From positions 1-7,057 of the forward strand of contig JAQGOW010000124.1 in assembly GCA_028293405.1 (NCBI GenBank): a DNA stretch of 7,057 nt, written 5' to 3'. This DNA is from Verrucomicrobiales bacterium. GTDB lineage: Bacteria; Verrucomicrobiota; Verrucomicrobiia; Limisphaerales; Palsa-1400. Below are positions 6,955-7,057 of this stretch, in pieces. The notes under the pieces are model-generated. The model had not been told where the DNA came from. It did not search any database and saw only the letters and a program-made list of their open reading frames with translations. Made by a program: the position numbers and the translations under genes. Position 1 is the stretch's first letter; the number at the start of each line of letters is the position of its first letter.

Positions 6955-6982
6955 ATTGTGAGGGATACCCTTACAACGTCAA
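6955..6982 (-). promoter_or_regulatory. Candidate sigma70-type promoter for the small 76-aa gene
   Basis: Read on the minus strand, TTGACG (plus-strand 6977-6982, 5 of 6 matches to TTGACA) is followed after 16 bases by CACAAT (plus-strand 6955-6960, 4 of 6 matches to TATAAT). Transcription would start near 6948, giving a leader of about 20 bases that carries the AGGA site. The -10 match is modest, so this is a candidate only. Confidence 0.4.
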
Positions 6983-7021
6983 GAATATACCTCACACTGG
7001 TTATCAAAGTTAGTCTAGCCG

Positions 7022-7041
7022 AGGCTCCCGCCGAGCCTTTT
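7022..7041 (+). terminator. Hairpin with T-tract (terminator-like) or dispersed palindromic repeat
   Basis: AGGCTC (7022-7027) pairs perfectly with GAGCCT (7033-7038) around a CCGCC loop, and TTTT (7038-7041) overlaps its end. The T-run makes it terminator-like only on the plus strand, yet no plus-strand gene ends nearby within the window. It may instead be a copy of a dispersed intergenic repeat. Confidence 0.4.
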
Positions 7042-7057
7042 ACCACCTACGCCGTTG

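Noticed and set aside
6846..7046. A 66-codon minus-strand frame covering the upstream region of the small gene
   Set aside because: It runs through the promoter-like pair and the palindrome and overlaps the 5' part of the small gene out of frame, with no recognisable content.

Overview
The window looks like a chromosomal segment from a member of the Verrucomicrobiota (Pedosphaera/Limisphaerales-like) or a close relative in the PVC group. This is an inference from gene content: two secretion-type pseudopilins of the '[16 protein letters not shown]' kind with a C-terminal DG motif, a large secreted modular protein ending in a C-terminal module seen repeatedly in that phylum, a C-terminal-heme cytochrome c, and mostly no recognisable Shine-Dalgarno sites. 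No rRNA, tRNA, CRISPR array, transposase or phage gene is visible.

Layout. Left arm, + strand (about 20-3084): a promoter-like TATAAT, a 748-residue secreted protein (propeller-like N-terminal region, Ig-like domain, LamG-like domain, C-terminal module), then after only 3 bases a 253-residue pseudopilin. These two look like one transcription unit. Middle and right, - strand, read from right to left: a 76-residue small protein (6697-6927) with its own promoter and terminator-like hairpin; a 353-residue lipoprotein made of three copies of a domain of about 95 residues (5480-6541); a second pseudopilin of 241 residues (4694-5419); a small periplasmic cytochrome c (4183-4608); and quinolinate synthase NadA (3104-4108), which converges on the left arm with 19 bases between stop codons. 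Gaps between the four larger minus-strand genes are 60, 85 and 74 bases. They may share transcripts, but no shared pathway is evident.

Function. Only NadA has a firmly assignable biochemical role (NAD biosynthesis). The rest is cell-envelope or extracellular: two pseudopilins, a secreted multi-domain protein, a lipoprotein and a c-type cytochrome. There is no gap longer than 300 bases without a gene. I do not see a clear new multi-gene system. The points most worth a second look are the triple-repeat lipoprotein, the tight pairing of the large secreted protein with a pseudopilin, and the small stand-alone gene at the right.
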